Source: Beroe ovata
Lineage: Eukaryota; Ctenophora; Nuda; Beroida; Beroidae
Direction of reading: 5' to 3'
DNA: 64,000 nucleotides
NCBI GenBank assembly: GCA_946803715.1
Contig: CAMPET010000256.1
Coordinates: forward strand, 1,797-65,796
Shown: one piece after another, positions 10,951 through 24,300 of the stretch
How the letters are laid out: every line of letters begins with the position of its first letter
Position numbering within the stretch: the stretch's first letter is position 1
Notes under the pieces: model-generated
The model's database searches: none
Told to the model about the DNA's origin: nothing
The model's input: only the letters and a program-made list of their open reading frames with translations
Made by a program: the position numbers and the translations under genes

Positions 10951-11532
10951 TGCAACGGTGTTTAGTCTTCACACGCCATAGACAATGCATTATGGAGTAA
11001 ACTACAAATTCTGACCAACTTATGTACATTCAAGAAATATCAAACATCAGTGACTCTTATCTGATAATCGGAGACACATTACATATATTTCAGTCGTTCA
11101 GTTTAACATCTTAGTTACATGATTCGTATTTCATTGTTATATCATCTGCCAAATTAAGTTCTAATATAAGTTCTGTGATCTTTATCTTGCCGATACTTGA
11201 ATTGGCTTAGAGCCTTCTGGCCTGATCGCTCATAGAACCTTCATGCACTATAAGTGTCTTAAAATGGGAACCCAAGTAGAAATTATTTCATTTTCACAAA
11301 AAAGCAGATCATGCGCGCGCAACTCAGCAATTGATGCGCGCGCGCGCGCGAACATTACAAGTCGTTAGCGCGAATCCGAATGTAAACTTACATTCGCGCC
11401 CTGCGTTTATAGTGAGAAGAAGACCTTTTGTTATGAGGAAGTGTCTCAATTTAAAATCAGAATCATATACCACGAACAAGTAGTTTTCGCCAATCAAAGC
11501 TCCATATATTGATGCATATCCGAAATACTCAC
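10951..11532. other. Intergenic
   Basis: No gene supported. A (GC)n-rich palindromic patch lies at about 11325-11350. Confidence 0.5.
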
Positions 11533-11605
11533 TGCTTTCTGGATAAGCTGTCATCAAGAGATCGTATACACCTTGTAAGAGGTCATCAATCTGTTGCATA
11601 GCCAC
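11533..11605 (-). CDS. Isolated candidate exon
   Basis: A 73-bp segment with a good acceptor (CCTCCTGTAG) and donor (GTGAGTATTT) encodes VAMQQIDDLLQGVYDLLMTA and a few more residues, acidic and helical in character. Its phase would join the zinc-finger exon at 9401-9602, which would place the GlcG-type gene inside an intron on the opposite strand. No family recognised. Confidence 0.35.
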
Positions 11606-13676
11606 CTACAGGAGGAAAATCTTAGTTACTCATGGTAAGAGTTAAAATGGTACAGATTTCTTGAGAAAAGGGTCATATCATAATATACTCGGCATTTCTG
11701 TGGCAAAGTGCCGCCAAAACACTCACTCAACTTTGTAAATCAACCAAAGCTTCTTATTGACGAACAATCATACTTTATACTTTATTGCACTTTACTTTTT
11801 ATACTTGATAACACTTTATTCTTATTACACTTTACTGTGATATAAGATACTACATTGTCATTCACTGTGAAAAAGTAGGAATGTTGTATATCGCCCCTAT
11901 ATACGGCATGTGAATGTGCTGTTAATTCCAATTCAAGAGAAGAGAACAGGCGGTATGAAACTATAACTTGTAGTCCGAGAGTCACACACTGACACAACTT
12001 GACACAATTCCCAGTGACGATGAGAGATAGTAAGTTAATTCTCTTTGTTTGAAAATGAAATGCGTCTTTTTAATTGCGATCGATTACGTCGTTCAACGAC
12101 ATCGTCAGGCTCAAATTTGATAGTAATAAGTAGTGTTGATAAGTTTAAAATCGTCCAATCCATGAACTATGTAACAATTCCCAGTGGTAAAACTGGAATA
12201 AATTATTCTTCATCAACGTGTACTAACTCGGTTTGAAAAGAAAACAAAATCGACGAACTACGCGGCAAAAGGCGGCCGAATCACACACACCCACACACAG
12301 ACTATAAATTACCGGGGAGAGAGAGATAAGGGCCTTATCTTGTCCGTTATCAGCTATCACGTTGTCCCCTCTCACGTTACTGGACCAATGAGATACCAGG
12401 AATGTGATCACGTGATATCAATTCGACCAATCATAGCCCTCCGAGACGCGTCACGTGGTATTATTATCACATCTGAGGGGGTGGGGAGAATATATTCTGT
12501 TACACACTCACCGTGGTATTTTCCGATAATTAACTGTTTAATTATTAATGTGGGAAGATTCGCATGCGTTTCCAACTTCTCTCGTGAAATACATGAATGC
12601 AATTTTCGATTACAATCATAGGTGTACATTTCAGTGTACACTATGATATACATTGTTATCCATAACTGGCAGACTGGTGTATCAGGTAACAGAGGGCATG
12701 CAGGACTGAATTCAAATAATGAAACTCTCTAAACGCAACAATCCGTATCGTGTTTCAAATTCTTTATATACTGGTATTATATGATCGAGTATTATTATAC
12801 TCAGACAAATGATGAAATAATATGGGGAAAAGTTAATTAGTTTCTGTAACAGAATGACAACCAAGATCATAAATTAGATTATACTCCAATAAAAATGAAC
12901 AATGTTCCTTCCACTGATAAGAAACACGCGTGAAAAGATTTGAAGCAGGCGGAAAGTGCAGTGTTAAAAGCTATCGCCAGATTGGCGACTCGTTTTCTGC
13001 TTTCTATGAAATGATAATACATTTTTCATTAATATTGTAGGTTTTGAATATCATGTTGGCACACCTCTAGTTTCGTGTCTAGTTCTAAAGTTCGGAGTGC
13101 TATGAACCGCTATAACGACAATAAGTTCAACAAGCAGATACAGTACAATAACAGTCATTGCTCTATCTATGTCCTATGACGTATGCAATAGCAGCTTATT
13201 AAGTGACGTTATTTGTATTCACTATTCATGCACATGGATTCGTGATGAACATGAATAAATAGGTAATTTTTAGTAAAATCTTGTATCGACACGCTGTATG
13301 AGCCGAGAAAAAAATACTATTCTCACCTCTGTGATAAGAGGAGGCAGCATGTAGCAACTTTTCATATCCTCGTCCCTCCATCCTAGCGTGCTGTCGTGCA
13401 GAAGAGGTGACAGGTGACATGACACATTCCTAGAAGTGGAAGTCAACCTGTCATGCCAGAAGTCGTTGCTTTATTGAAAGTGAATTTCTTTTTTCACAAT
13501 ATGAGAAACATACTGTAGATCGATAGAAGATAAAAATCGCAATGAAACTATCGGAAGCCGGTACAAATGTGATATTATTGATTAATGATTACACGGAACT
13601 GATGCAGTTAAATCAGTGACAAAAAACAAAAAACAAAAATCATTTATATTACACCTAGATATTGTTTAGAGCAAGA
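11606..13676. other. Intergenic stretch with a dispersed repeat
   Basis: No supported exon over 2 kb. The segment at about 12048-12115 recurs inverted at 24026-24092. A pyrimidine/purine-mixed stretch is at 12240-12330. The last few hundred bases are the likely 3' flank of PGM2. Confidence 0.5.
12048..12115 (+). repeat. Dispersed repeat (pair with 24026-24092)
   Basis: About 65 bp containing AAATGCGTCTTTTTAATTGC and ACGTCGTTCAACGACATCGT, found in reverse orientation at 24026-24092 with a few changes. It carries the internal palindrome GTCGTT(C)AACGAC. Confidence 0.75.
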
Positions 13677-15568
13677 TCAAGAGTTTGGTTTAGGTTTGAG
13701 ATTGTACTTCTTTGGCTGTAAGAAGGTCTCAATGACCGTGTCCTTCAGGTTTTCCAGTTCACTCTCCAATTCTTCCCTCCTTGCTTCAGCTCCAGGTGGA
13801 CTTATAATTTCCGTGTAATACTTTATTTTTGGCTCAGTGCCGGACGTTCTGAGCGTAGCAACACACCCATTTTGGAATGTAAACGTAAGCATCTGACAGG
13901 TCGGATCCGTTGGCAGACGACATTTCTTGTCGGGAGTGCTGCTGTCAAACCCATTGGTAACATCTCTTACACCCACAATTTGATATTCTCCGCACTTCGC
14001 AGGGTAATCCGGAGACCGTATCTCCGCAAACATTCTCACTATTGTCGGAGGATCGTAGCAGAGGTAGTAAGAGTCGTTTGAAATGTGGAACCCGTACTTC
14101 ACGTACAGAGAGTCGAGGTACTGTTGCAGAGTAGAGTTGGCGTTGTAGAGTTTGGTAGCGTAGCTCGCCAACACGGGACCCGCTGATATGCCGTCTTTGT
14201 CAAGAACATTCATTCCGTACATGTAACCGATACTCTCTTCATACGCGAACAGACATGTGTACCCCTCAGCAACCTTCTTCAGAGCATAGTTTGCCATCCA
14301 TTTGAACCCTGTGAGACACTCCTCGACCAAGAACCCCTCAACTCGACCCATTGATTTGAGGAATTTGGATGAAACTGTGCTGGCCACCATGTACAACTTA
14401 TCGTTCGGAACATCAGGATGAAACGACTTGAAGTTCTCAAACGCAACAGCACCCAAGATTGCTCCCAGTTCATTTCCGTTGAATACTTTCCATGACCCTG
14501 AGTCCGATTTCTCAGCACACGCCAGTCTGTCAGCATCAGGATCATTAGCAATGATAACGTGTGAGCCTGCGTTGTCAGCAGCCTTCATAGCCAGATCCAG
14601 GGCACTCTTCCCCTCCTCCGGATTTGGAAATACTACCGTAGGGAATTCAGGATTAGGGGCAGACTGCTCAGGTACAGACACGAATGCATTCAACCCGAAC
14701 ACTTCAAATGACTTGGTCATAAACGCCTGTCCTACCCCATGCATTGGGGTGTAGGTAATTTTGAGGTTGGAAGAAATGTCCCCAACAGCATACTCCCTGA
14801 CATCCTTGTAGTAGTTTTCAAACACTTCATCGTAGGGATCAGACAGGAGTTTGCTGGAGTTGAGCATGTTCAAGTCCCACGCTTGTGGCTCTATTTCCAG
14901 ATTTTGGAGGATCTGCTGTGCTATGTTCCTGTCATGGGGTGGAATGATCTGGGCACCGTTGGACCAGTACACTTTGTACCCGTTGTCCTGCTTTGGGTTG
15001 TGAGAAGCAGTGACCATGATACCAGCTGCCAGACTGTATTTCTTGACAGCGTAAGCAACAAATGGAGTTGGAGTGATTGAGGAAAAGAGCCGGACTGGGA
15101 TTCCAAGGCGAATCAGAGCAACTGCAGCTAACTTGGCAAACCTGAAATCATGCTTGAGTGAGCGTTGAACGTGGAGGGAATGTGTCCAATAGATGTACGA
15201 CGAAGTTGTAATAATGCAAAGGTTTAACTTCCTAGTTCCTATTCTTACCTTGCTGAGTTGTGTCTCGCATCAAACCCAACAACCACGCCACTTTTCTTTG
15301 CCAGCAGTTCTTGCGCCTCGAGCAGATATTTCCCAAAACCTTGTGAAGTTTGGATGATTGTGACATCATTCATACAGGCATAACCTGGCCCCATCCTTGC
15401 TCTCAACCCGGCTGTACCGAATGCCATTCTGTTCAACAAAACACTGCCCAGCTCATTGTGTTTTCCATTGCTGACCATGTCTATGAGTTGGGCACGAGTG
15501 TCCTGGTTCTGGTCGATATGGAGCCATTCTTGGACCTTCTGATCTAATTCCTCATTGCATTTTGACAT
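13677..15568 (-). CDS. PGM2: Phosphopentomutase / phosphoglucomutase-2
   Basis: Two exons, 15249-15568 (ATG 15566-15568) and 13677-15141 (stop 13677-13679), give 594 residues against 612 for human PGM2. All family sites are present: the catalytic phosphoserine loop GIMVTASHNPKQDNG, the metal loop NDPDADRLACAE, the sugar-binding loop CLFAYEESIGYM, and the phosphate-binding loop TLRTSGTEPKIKYY. The cytosolic enzyme interconverts ribose/deoxyribose 1- and 5-phosphates and, less efficiently, glucose 1- and 6-phosphates. The N-terminal FGTAGLRARMGPG motif is also intact. The single intron is 107 bp. Nothing looks broken. PGM2L1, the glucose-1,6-bisphosphate synthase, is a vertebrate-type relative; the invertebrate gene is best called PGM2. 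Confidence 0.96.
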
Positions 15569-16113
15569 TCCTGGTGAGATGACAATTGAGTAGGTTTAAG
15601 GTAAAACTGTTTGGTCATTTGAATTCATATTGCTTTCCATCTACAAAGTCGTCGACATAGGGTATAGATTTGAGCTATAAGAGCAAGAAAATAATCATAT
15701 TGAAATCTTGATAAAGCTTTAATTCAAAGTCTTCAAAATACAATTCAACAGAACAATCTGAATCAATCAGAATCATCATTGCACAATACACAAGAATTAT
15801 GATATTTCGTCAGAAAATTCCGAGTTCTTTATCATGTTATCAATTGACAAAATCAGATTGAATAAATATAATACTTCAACTCGGTCAGCAAGCTCACAAA
15901 AAGGGCCCTTTTTGCTCGCGATTTCAACATCATCTACAAATGCCACGGGGGCTTGCCAGCCCCCTGATAACATTAGAGAAATCGATTTAAGGGAAGTCAA
16001 ATGAACACAATGTCAGCAATAGTTCCTGGGGATTGTAACTTGTTGTTTCACCTTTCACAATTCAAGCAGAATATTGGACATTGGTGTCTTGTTTTCCAAC
16101 CTTAAACATGTCA
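15569..16113. other. Intergenic PGM2 upstream / AP-3 sigma 3' flank
   Basis: No exon recognised. It holds the PGM2 promoter region and the AP-3 sigma 3' end, both on the minus strand. Confidence 0.5.
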
Positions 16114-17121
16114 TTATATTTTCTTGAAGGACGGTAAGGATATATTTTGGAGATCTGCTAGCTTTGGTAAATTGACATTTGGTGCCATACTCTTTGCTGC
16201 TGACAATGCTCTAGCTGGAGCACCTCCCATACCTGGAGAACAAATCTCATTAGGAGTTATAGAGCATCAATTGCATTATTTGTATCAATTTGGCTATGGT
16301 AGAATAAGTTCTGTAAGGGTCTATATTGCATACCAGCTTCTTGCTTTTCTATCCTCTGCTGTGCTTCTATATGAGTGAGGATTTCAGTCTGATTGGTTTC
16401 AACAACCATTCCTCCCATGACAATTTCCTGGTAATTTGAAATGATGCAATTAAAAACATAAAATTCTGTAATCTGATGATGGTTATAGGGGATTGTCTTT
16501 GAAACTAATCGAACCTGTAGAATGTAATGAACTTTATCCATGTGGAAAATGAGATCCAATTCACAGACATTCTCAAAGCACCTATCAAGTGTCTCTACAA
16601 ACACCTGAGATAAATTCAAAGAATGAAAGAGGCTGATGGCATGCAAAAATTGGGAATAATGAAAAACAGTTACTTGAAGAAATTGGTTCTATACCTGGAT
16701 AAGGTCTAGAATCCCAAGTTCACTTTCACTACTGTCAACACAGAAAACAAAGTACAATGTGGCATAGTGGCGATATACTAATCTGAAATCACTTCCTCCA
16801 ATCAGAGTACCACCTGGTGGAAAGCAGTATGCTTTGAAACTGTTATCAATCTACATCAAAACATTAAGTGATACAAAAAAATCAATTTGCAAAGTAACCT
16901 TCCAAGAAGTTACAAACAGAGTCTTCTCTCTTGGAAAGTAACAGAAATGTCTCCCTTATTATCTGAAACAGAAATTATTCAAAATTAAGTATGAGGAATC
17001 ACCTGCATGTTGGTACTAGGTCAATAATCACCTGCTGTTGCATTTCCTCTGAGTAATAGGTAAAGAATTTGGTGAGCCTTGGTTTTCCATGGTTATTGAA
17101 TATCAAGGCTGCTTTTATCAT
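16114..17121 (-). CDS. AP3S1: AP-3 complex subunit sigma
   Basis: Six exons: 17032-17121 (ATG 17119-17121), 16899-16962, 16695-16813, 16515-16604, 16334-16427 and 16114-16232 (stop 16114-16116), totalling 191 residues against 193 for human AP3S1. Hallmarks are MIKAALIFNNHGKPRLTKF, SVCNFLE, YRHYATLYFVFCVDSSESEL, VFVETLDRCFENVCELDLIF, EIVMGGMVVETNQTEI and the AP-3-specific C-terminal tail GGAPARALSAAK, which separates it from AP-1 and AP-2 sigma chains. It is the small subunit of the AP-3 adaptor that sorts cargo from endosomes to lysosome-related organelles. Vertebrates have two copies (AP3S1, AP3S2); this single gene is equally related to both as far as I can judge. All introns are under 110 bp. 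Confidence 0.97.
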
Positions 17122-18309
17122 GGCTGTACACTAAAGTGAGTATCTTAATCAGGAAACGCCTGCTGTGATGCACAATGATAGAATAGCAAAATGTAAGCTG
17201 AACAAAATATGTGAAGGCCTGTGAACATTGGACAACAAGTGAAAGCTTCATAGGCCAACACTTCAAACCGTTACAACAGTAATTTTCCCTTACATGGTAA
17301 TTGCTATAGCTAGCTGTATCATGTATCAGTATGTGTATTGTATCATATATTAGGAGTGTATTGTATTTGTACACACCAGCATGTGTATTGCTTCACTGTA
17401 TAGTGTGTATTATCAATTGCGGACATTTGTGTACCTCATGTACCTTAATGTTTGTAACATGTGTATGTGAATGTGTGTGAATAAATGAATAAATAAATGT
17501 TTGTAACTGAGTGTTTATCTTTTACATCAACTATTTTACATCCTCTTTTTTCAAATTCTGCAAATGCATACAAAATTCTGCAATTAATTGCAGACTTTTG
17601 TTGGCAAATGTAGTTGCATTTCTTTTGACAATATTTCAGCGCACTTACTCGCAACGCTATCGCAGTGCAGTGCGCGTGAGTGGCTATATAATCACATATT
17701 CACATTCGATGCGCGCTGGGCCGCGTTGGCCTCATGTCACGTGCGGCGCCGCGCACGCACTTAACTTAAACCTTCATTCATTATCCATATCGGAATATCG
17801 GATGTTATTATTTGTTTCATGTTTGCAGTTTTTCGCGCGCGCGCGGCGCCCTGACTCCATCGAAGGCCAAAATAAAGGCGCGCGCAATAGGAACAAGCGC
17901 GATCCGACGGACAAATAAGAAATAGTGAAATACATCATAACATCAAGTCATCAAGAAACAGGCGAAAACAAGGCCTAGCACCTAGGCCGAGTTATTTTAT
18001 AACGTACGGCATGATTGATGATATAGGATATTGAGATTGAGGACTGCAGACTAAGATCAATAATCGTATTGACACGATAATAAGAAATAGATAACACAGA
18101 TAATCAGTCACAGATAATCAGTCACACTCACAACTTCAAGTAAGCGTTATGCCTTAGAAATCATTTATAGCATGAAGTAGGTAATGGTGTAGTATAAGAG
18201 AAAACTGGTACAGTTTAAAGACAAAGGTTGATAAGAAATGTTATCACTATCATATTCAGGTTGAAAAAACATCAGTCTATAATACTTACACAGATCTTTT
18301 CGTTTAACT
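17122..18309. other. Intergenic between AP-3 sigma and PACS
   Basis: No gene supported. A GC-rich patch with GCGCGCGCGGCGCC runs at 17700-17890. The region should contain the AP-3 sigma promoter and the PACS 3' untranslated region. Confidence 0.5.
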
Positions 18310-21300
18310 TTAACAAAGAATAGCGTTTTGACCAGGGTGGGTCACAAGTAGAGGAATGTAGTTGATATTCTGACTCCAGAGAGGAGAAACATAGAGAGAA
18401 ACGACGTTCTTGTAGTCAACACCGTCAACACGAACTGAGGGAATGGGATATTAGAATGCAGGGGATTTTTAGCTTAGCTATCAGCCAGAAACATCCCCGT
18501 CTACTAGTAGTAGTTCTTCTACTACGACTACACTACTACGACTTTAATATTGAATATTCTGTTGGGAAGATTATTGTCTTGGGCTATCACACAGTTATAT
18601 CGTACCTGTTGATGTGTGAGCAGATCGTATCATGCAGGTGAAACTCGTGACGCTACAATTAACAGACAAGATCTCCGGTTTCTTGGTCAGTCGGGATAGA
18701 GCTACTGAAATGGCATCTGAATCAATGACTGCTCATTCACGAGATACTACATTGTACACAGCGCACCACTGATCACACTATGCGTATATAGTACAAATAT
18801 ACACTGCAAATTTGTACACAACACCATATGCCCGATGTATATACATCGGATTGATGAGGATTTTCCAACCTTTAGGTTTCTTCTCCCTATACAGTCCCTT
18901 GAGTATGATGTTTTGCTCTCCCAACTCGCGCGTCACGCCCAAGTCTCGGAAAATGCCCTTCGCCTGAACTTGCTGTTAATGTAGAGTTGTGAGGGGGCTG
19001 AGCGATGATATGGTTAACGACATGTTAGCAACTGGTTGCAACCCATGCAACGCGTTACCTTTGATGTGACGTCACGTTTGTGTTGTGAGATATAGTCCAC
19101 CTGAATATCAGTCTCGTGCTCCCTAGTAGGAGAGTGATCAGGGACACGCTTTCTAAAAGTAAAACACCCTTGTCCCCTTATCCAGTCCCCCGTGACCCAT
19201 CTAATCAAGACCCTGACCCCGTCTAATTAAGATCCCGACCCCCCCTAATTACCTAATTGAGCCCCCGACCCCCCTGCTCCCTCACCTGCACTTGTCGACC
19301 ACCTCCTCATCGACACTCAGACAGTTGACACAGCTCATCTTCCTGAAGAGGACGATGACCGAGTGGAGGAAGGGGATCTCAAACTGACGTGGCGCATCTT
19401 GGTCCGATTCGCACATCAGCTGCGATATGAGGACACGGCCAACTGACAACCGTGTCGTTTCTTTAGCATCCCGCTGCCGGGGGAATTAGTCACAACATTC
19501 ATCAATTTCAGTGGTGTTTGTGTTTAGCCGTTATGATGACATGGTTTGAGGTGCTTTTCGCTCTTTTGAGATTATCCGTAGAACGTGGTACGTTGTGGCT
19601 CTTTACCATATAGGAGGCGAGGAGGTTAACATCCGTATCAACTGCAAGGACATCGAGAAGTCTGTTGTACGCATCGTCAATACTACAAATATAGCTACAT
19701 ACAGGATTATCGGCATCTGAGGAGTATGATGATGTTAGTGACTGTCTCAAGCGGTGAGTGGTGTCAATCACATCAAGTGTTGTCAGACAATGGTGTCAGA
19801 CAGTGGTGGCAGACAGTGAGATGGTGGAACAATGAAACATGAAGTGGTATCAGTGAAATAAAACTCACTGGTAGCAGCTGGGATGAATATAAAATTAAAG
19901 TTCTGAATCCACTCGGGGTTCTTATTGTTGAGGGAATCCATGAGGGGCTTGAGGAGAAGGGAGAAGGAAGAGAACACTCCGATAATGGTTAGAGTAATGG
20001 GCGAGACTCGGGAATGACGCGTTATACTGCGTGAGGTAAGGGTAAATTATTATACTGCGTGAGATAAGGGTAAATGATTATACTGTGTTAGATAAGGGTA
20101 AATGATATAGAAATTTGTGTGTTGAAACTATGAAAATGTGAAACAGCAGTGAAAAGTGACGTCTGATGCTTACCTCTTTTGCATTCTGTTAACGAGTGTT
20201 GATATGAATAGCTTTGCGTCAGCTCCACTGTGTAAGAACATGCACGCATTGGAAGATACCAAGCCTTTCATCAGCAACTGGATTAGGGGGGACGGGGTAT
20301 GATAGAAGTACCAAACCATGAATCTAAACCGTTTTGCTCAAGGGATTGCTGAAGGCCATAGTCTAGATATCTACGTGGATTCTTCTCAAAAGTAACACAG
20401 AAAAGCGCTATGTATCCTTTTCATTGAGGAATACTATGTTTGAAAAATGGGAAAATCAAATCGTGCACGTCCAATGAACATGCTCACATCGGGCTCTCAT
20501 GTTGGCCCTCATTAACACCAACAGTAACAACCGCGTTATTTCTTGCCCTAGCGAGCAGACATAACACCAGAATGACAAGTAAACCCAGACTCAAGCCCCC
20601 TACAGGGATGAAAATCCTCTTGATGACAAACGAGTTGGTTGAGTTTGTGGGGTGGACAATCCGTACACACGGCAAGATTTCGACACTGTCCGAACATATC
20701 ACTTCCTGAGTTGGTGCGAAGTTGAGTGATTCAACCCCATAACCCTCATCACATGTAAACCTCATTACCGTTCCTGATGGGAAGAAGAACTTATTGGCCG
20801 GGTTTTCCACTTTTCCATGGTCCACTTTCACCTCATCACCACCTGTTGTACATCCCTCCCAGCGTGCACGTGACCAAATCCTCAGATCGGACATGTTCGG
20901 TATCGGCCTCTCCCAGGTTTCCATAGTATCCGGCGAACTTTCCAGTCTCTCGATCCTTATGTTGCACTCGCCCGTGACTACGGATGGTTGTTGGAATTTA
21001 ACGGAAAATGTTACACTCGTGTTAACACAACCTCCACACAGCTCCAATTCAGCAAGACTGAGGTAGCCCATGTCAGGGAGCGAGTTGTCTGCACGCCACA
21101 CAAGTCCGAATTGGGGCGATGAGGCAGACAGGATGCGGACAGCACTCTTCGTAGGAGGGGGTGTGAACAGAATCCAAGCCATTGCATTGCTGCAATTCGA
21201 CCATCCGACCATATGATGTCCATTTCCTGATCTGTGATCCAAGCACAACCTAGCAACCCGATCCATGATCATGACACTCTTAATCCCGTAATCCTTGTCA

Positions 21301-24300
21301 CTGATATTGTGTAAGTCAGTGACAGCAAAGCCAATCATATTGGGCGGACAGAGAATACAGTGTGGATCAAAAGAATACGAGGGCTTTAAAATTCTGAGTT
21401 GTGGGGCCAGGAGGAGGGAAGGCCTGATGACACTATCCGAAATCAAACACTGGGTCGGGTAGAACTGGAATGTGACGACGTCACACCGAGGCTCGAGAAC
21501 ACACGATCTGATGCAGGTACGGAAAGTGCCCCCCAGATGAAGCTTGAAATACGCCGCTACAGTCATATCCCGCGCACACCATGGTGTCAATTTCAACACG
21601 TGCCCTATATATTCGGTCGAGGAGTTTGCTTGCCATTCCACCAGTTTTCCAGTGGCAGATGCGATTGCTGCACAAGTCAGAACGATAACTAAACGTAACA
21701 TAACGTCGAGAAGGTTATTTGTGTCGCGGTGAGTCCTTGTAAATCAGTTTGACCTTCTATCACGACTCTTAAACGTCACAGGTGACGCGCGCGCATCTCT
21801 GTGACACCAGTGCATCAAAAGAGCAATATCACCTTCTTAATACTCTTCTTTGTATAATTCAAATTCTCATCCCTCGAAATATTTATGCAAAAATCTTTCA
21901 CTATATTATTCTTGATTAAAAAGGGACCCAACAGTAAAGCAAACCCAGAAGTGTTATTACCCCCAGAAATACAATCTTTGAAGAGATCAGAAGTCCATTT
22001 CTTGGAATCAGGACTCCATTTTGGCAAGGATGAAAAGAATGATCTCAATCCTCCTAGAAGTACTCACATTATTACAAGTGTTGTCTCGACAGTGGGAAAC
22101 AACTATCGACTCGGGAATCTGCATGTCTCCCTTGCTAAACAGGGTTTCCAACTGGTCTCCCACATTGTGCCCTTCCCATAGATCCTAACGGATATATGAG
22201 TCATGCATCTCTGAGAAAGCGCCAATTCTCAGGACAATCTAGTGACGTCACAAATCTCTAATATCATGTAATCCTGTACTCCAAAGTGATATTATGAGGC
22301 GCTACTTACAGTAACGGGAACGGGAATGGCATGCTTGCCACTCTCCTCCATGCTCTCTTGACTGACGGGACTCTGCCTGTACGGACTCGGGGCCTCGTCC
22401 TCAGCAGTATCCTGTCTGAGGTCCCCGATACAGGGGGCACCGGTTTGGGACCCACTTGTTCGGGCCCCTGTCCGAACACCAGATACGGGGCTGTTCACTG
22501 CACTGAGAGAGAGAGTGAGGGGGTGATACGATTCCCATTTGACACGGCATGTGAGACAGATACTCGGAGCCAAACTCTCCCTCTAACCTGTTCTTACACT
22601 CGCCAGACACACGTCTCACCCTACTATCACCCCTGCATTTCCCTGCCATGGGTCCACCCTCATCAGTGCTGCTCATCTCCCTCTCACTCCTCTCCTCCCT
22701 GTCAAAGTCAGCAGTGAAATAGGGCCGGAGTTGGGGGCGGGGTAGTGTCGCCACGCTGTCGCTGTCGCTTCTCGCACTATCATCGTCCGACATATCGCCC
22801 ATGATGGATGAAAATGTTGCCGAGTATTGATCCGCAGGTACCACTTCGTCAGTTAGCGGTTCATCGGCGTCGTTGAGTTTCATTTTGCGGAGGAATGCAT
22901 TGAATTTCTTCTTTAACTTCAAATCGTCCTTGAATTTGGCTTTCTTCTTTGTCCTTTCCTCCCCATCTGAATCCATGTCATCCTGAAATAGATCGATCCT
23001 AATTAATCCAAATATAATCCGATACCGAAGAGAAAATCATCTCTTCATATGGTTCTCAAATTTGGTTCTCCCCGTTCGACCCATGTTCTCAATTTTGGGG
23101 AACTATAGGAGACAAAGCCCCGAATTCTCAAGAAACATGATCGGGAACTTGTTATCTCACATCAGAGGGGTAGAAAAGTTCCTCGTCTTCTGACGAACTG
23201 TTTTCTCCCGAGTGGTTCCTGATACTCTCGTGTGGAATGCTGGAAATGGAATGTAGGGTATCATCTTCTCAACATTCGATCAAGTGGAAGTGATATAGAT
23301 GTAAAAGAACGATTTGCTCAGAACTAATATTCAGCACAATTAAACATGGAAATACGTGCGCGCGACGAACACAATATTTTGTCGATTGTTTGCTAGTACT
23401 TTAGCTAACACATGACACATGTCCCAGAAGCAGAAGAAGCAGATGTTTTCGCAAGTCACGAAAAACATCGGCTCCCCAGAAGCGAGTAAGGGCCGACAAA
23501 ACCCCTTATTCGCCCAAAACATGTCGGTTTGAGTGAGCATTTGAGAACAGCTCCCAAACGGATAGACCGATTGTCTTGAAACTTCTACCATAGCTCAAGG
23601 ACCATCAAAACAGGGACAACCAGTCTGATCATCCGTTCCCAAGTTAAGGGCCGACATAACCACTTATCCGCCCAAAACATGTCGGTTTAAGTGAGTATTT
23701 GAGGAGAGCTCTTAAACGAATGGACCGATTGACTTGAAACTTCTATCATACCTCAAGGATGAAATCGGTTCCTAAGTTAAATATCCACAAATATTCGTGC
23801 TTGTTATGCAACTGCAGTGGATATTTGCCAGCCATGTTATTTAGGGATAATTTGCACGGATTGGCAAATCGCTCCTGCGTTCCACGTTATTTGGTTCAGC
23901 TGATAACATACTGTGTGCTTTACTTGGCGTATGAATAGTCCAGCAACGAATGACAGATAAGAGTCTAATTTCAATGAGACCCATGTAGTTCTGGGAAAGT
24001 TGGATCGCAACGTATTCTTGTTATCGCCTGACGATGTCGTTGAACGACGAAATTGATCGCAATTAAAAAGGCGCATTTCATTTGTAATTAGAGTCAATAG
24101 AGAATCGATTACATAATGCTGCAAACTGTAAGTCAAATATACGATCTGTGAACAAACTTTTTGGCAGTGGAAACCAAAAAATCAATTGGGCTTTTACCTT
24201 GTCACTTGATTTAGATGTAAGCACGCTACATGGAAACCTCCACCTTTATCAAACAGCTTCAATTTCTCGTCAGATGGGCACTGCATTATCTGGAAAGAGT

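Noticed and set aside
11324-11605. 93-codon minus frame taken as a whole gene
   Set aside because: Only the first 73 bp look like an exon; a strong donor follows and the rest runs into GC dinucleotide repeats.
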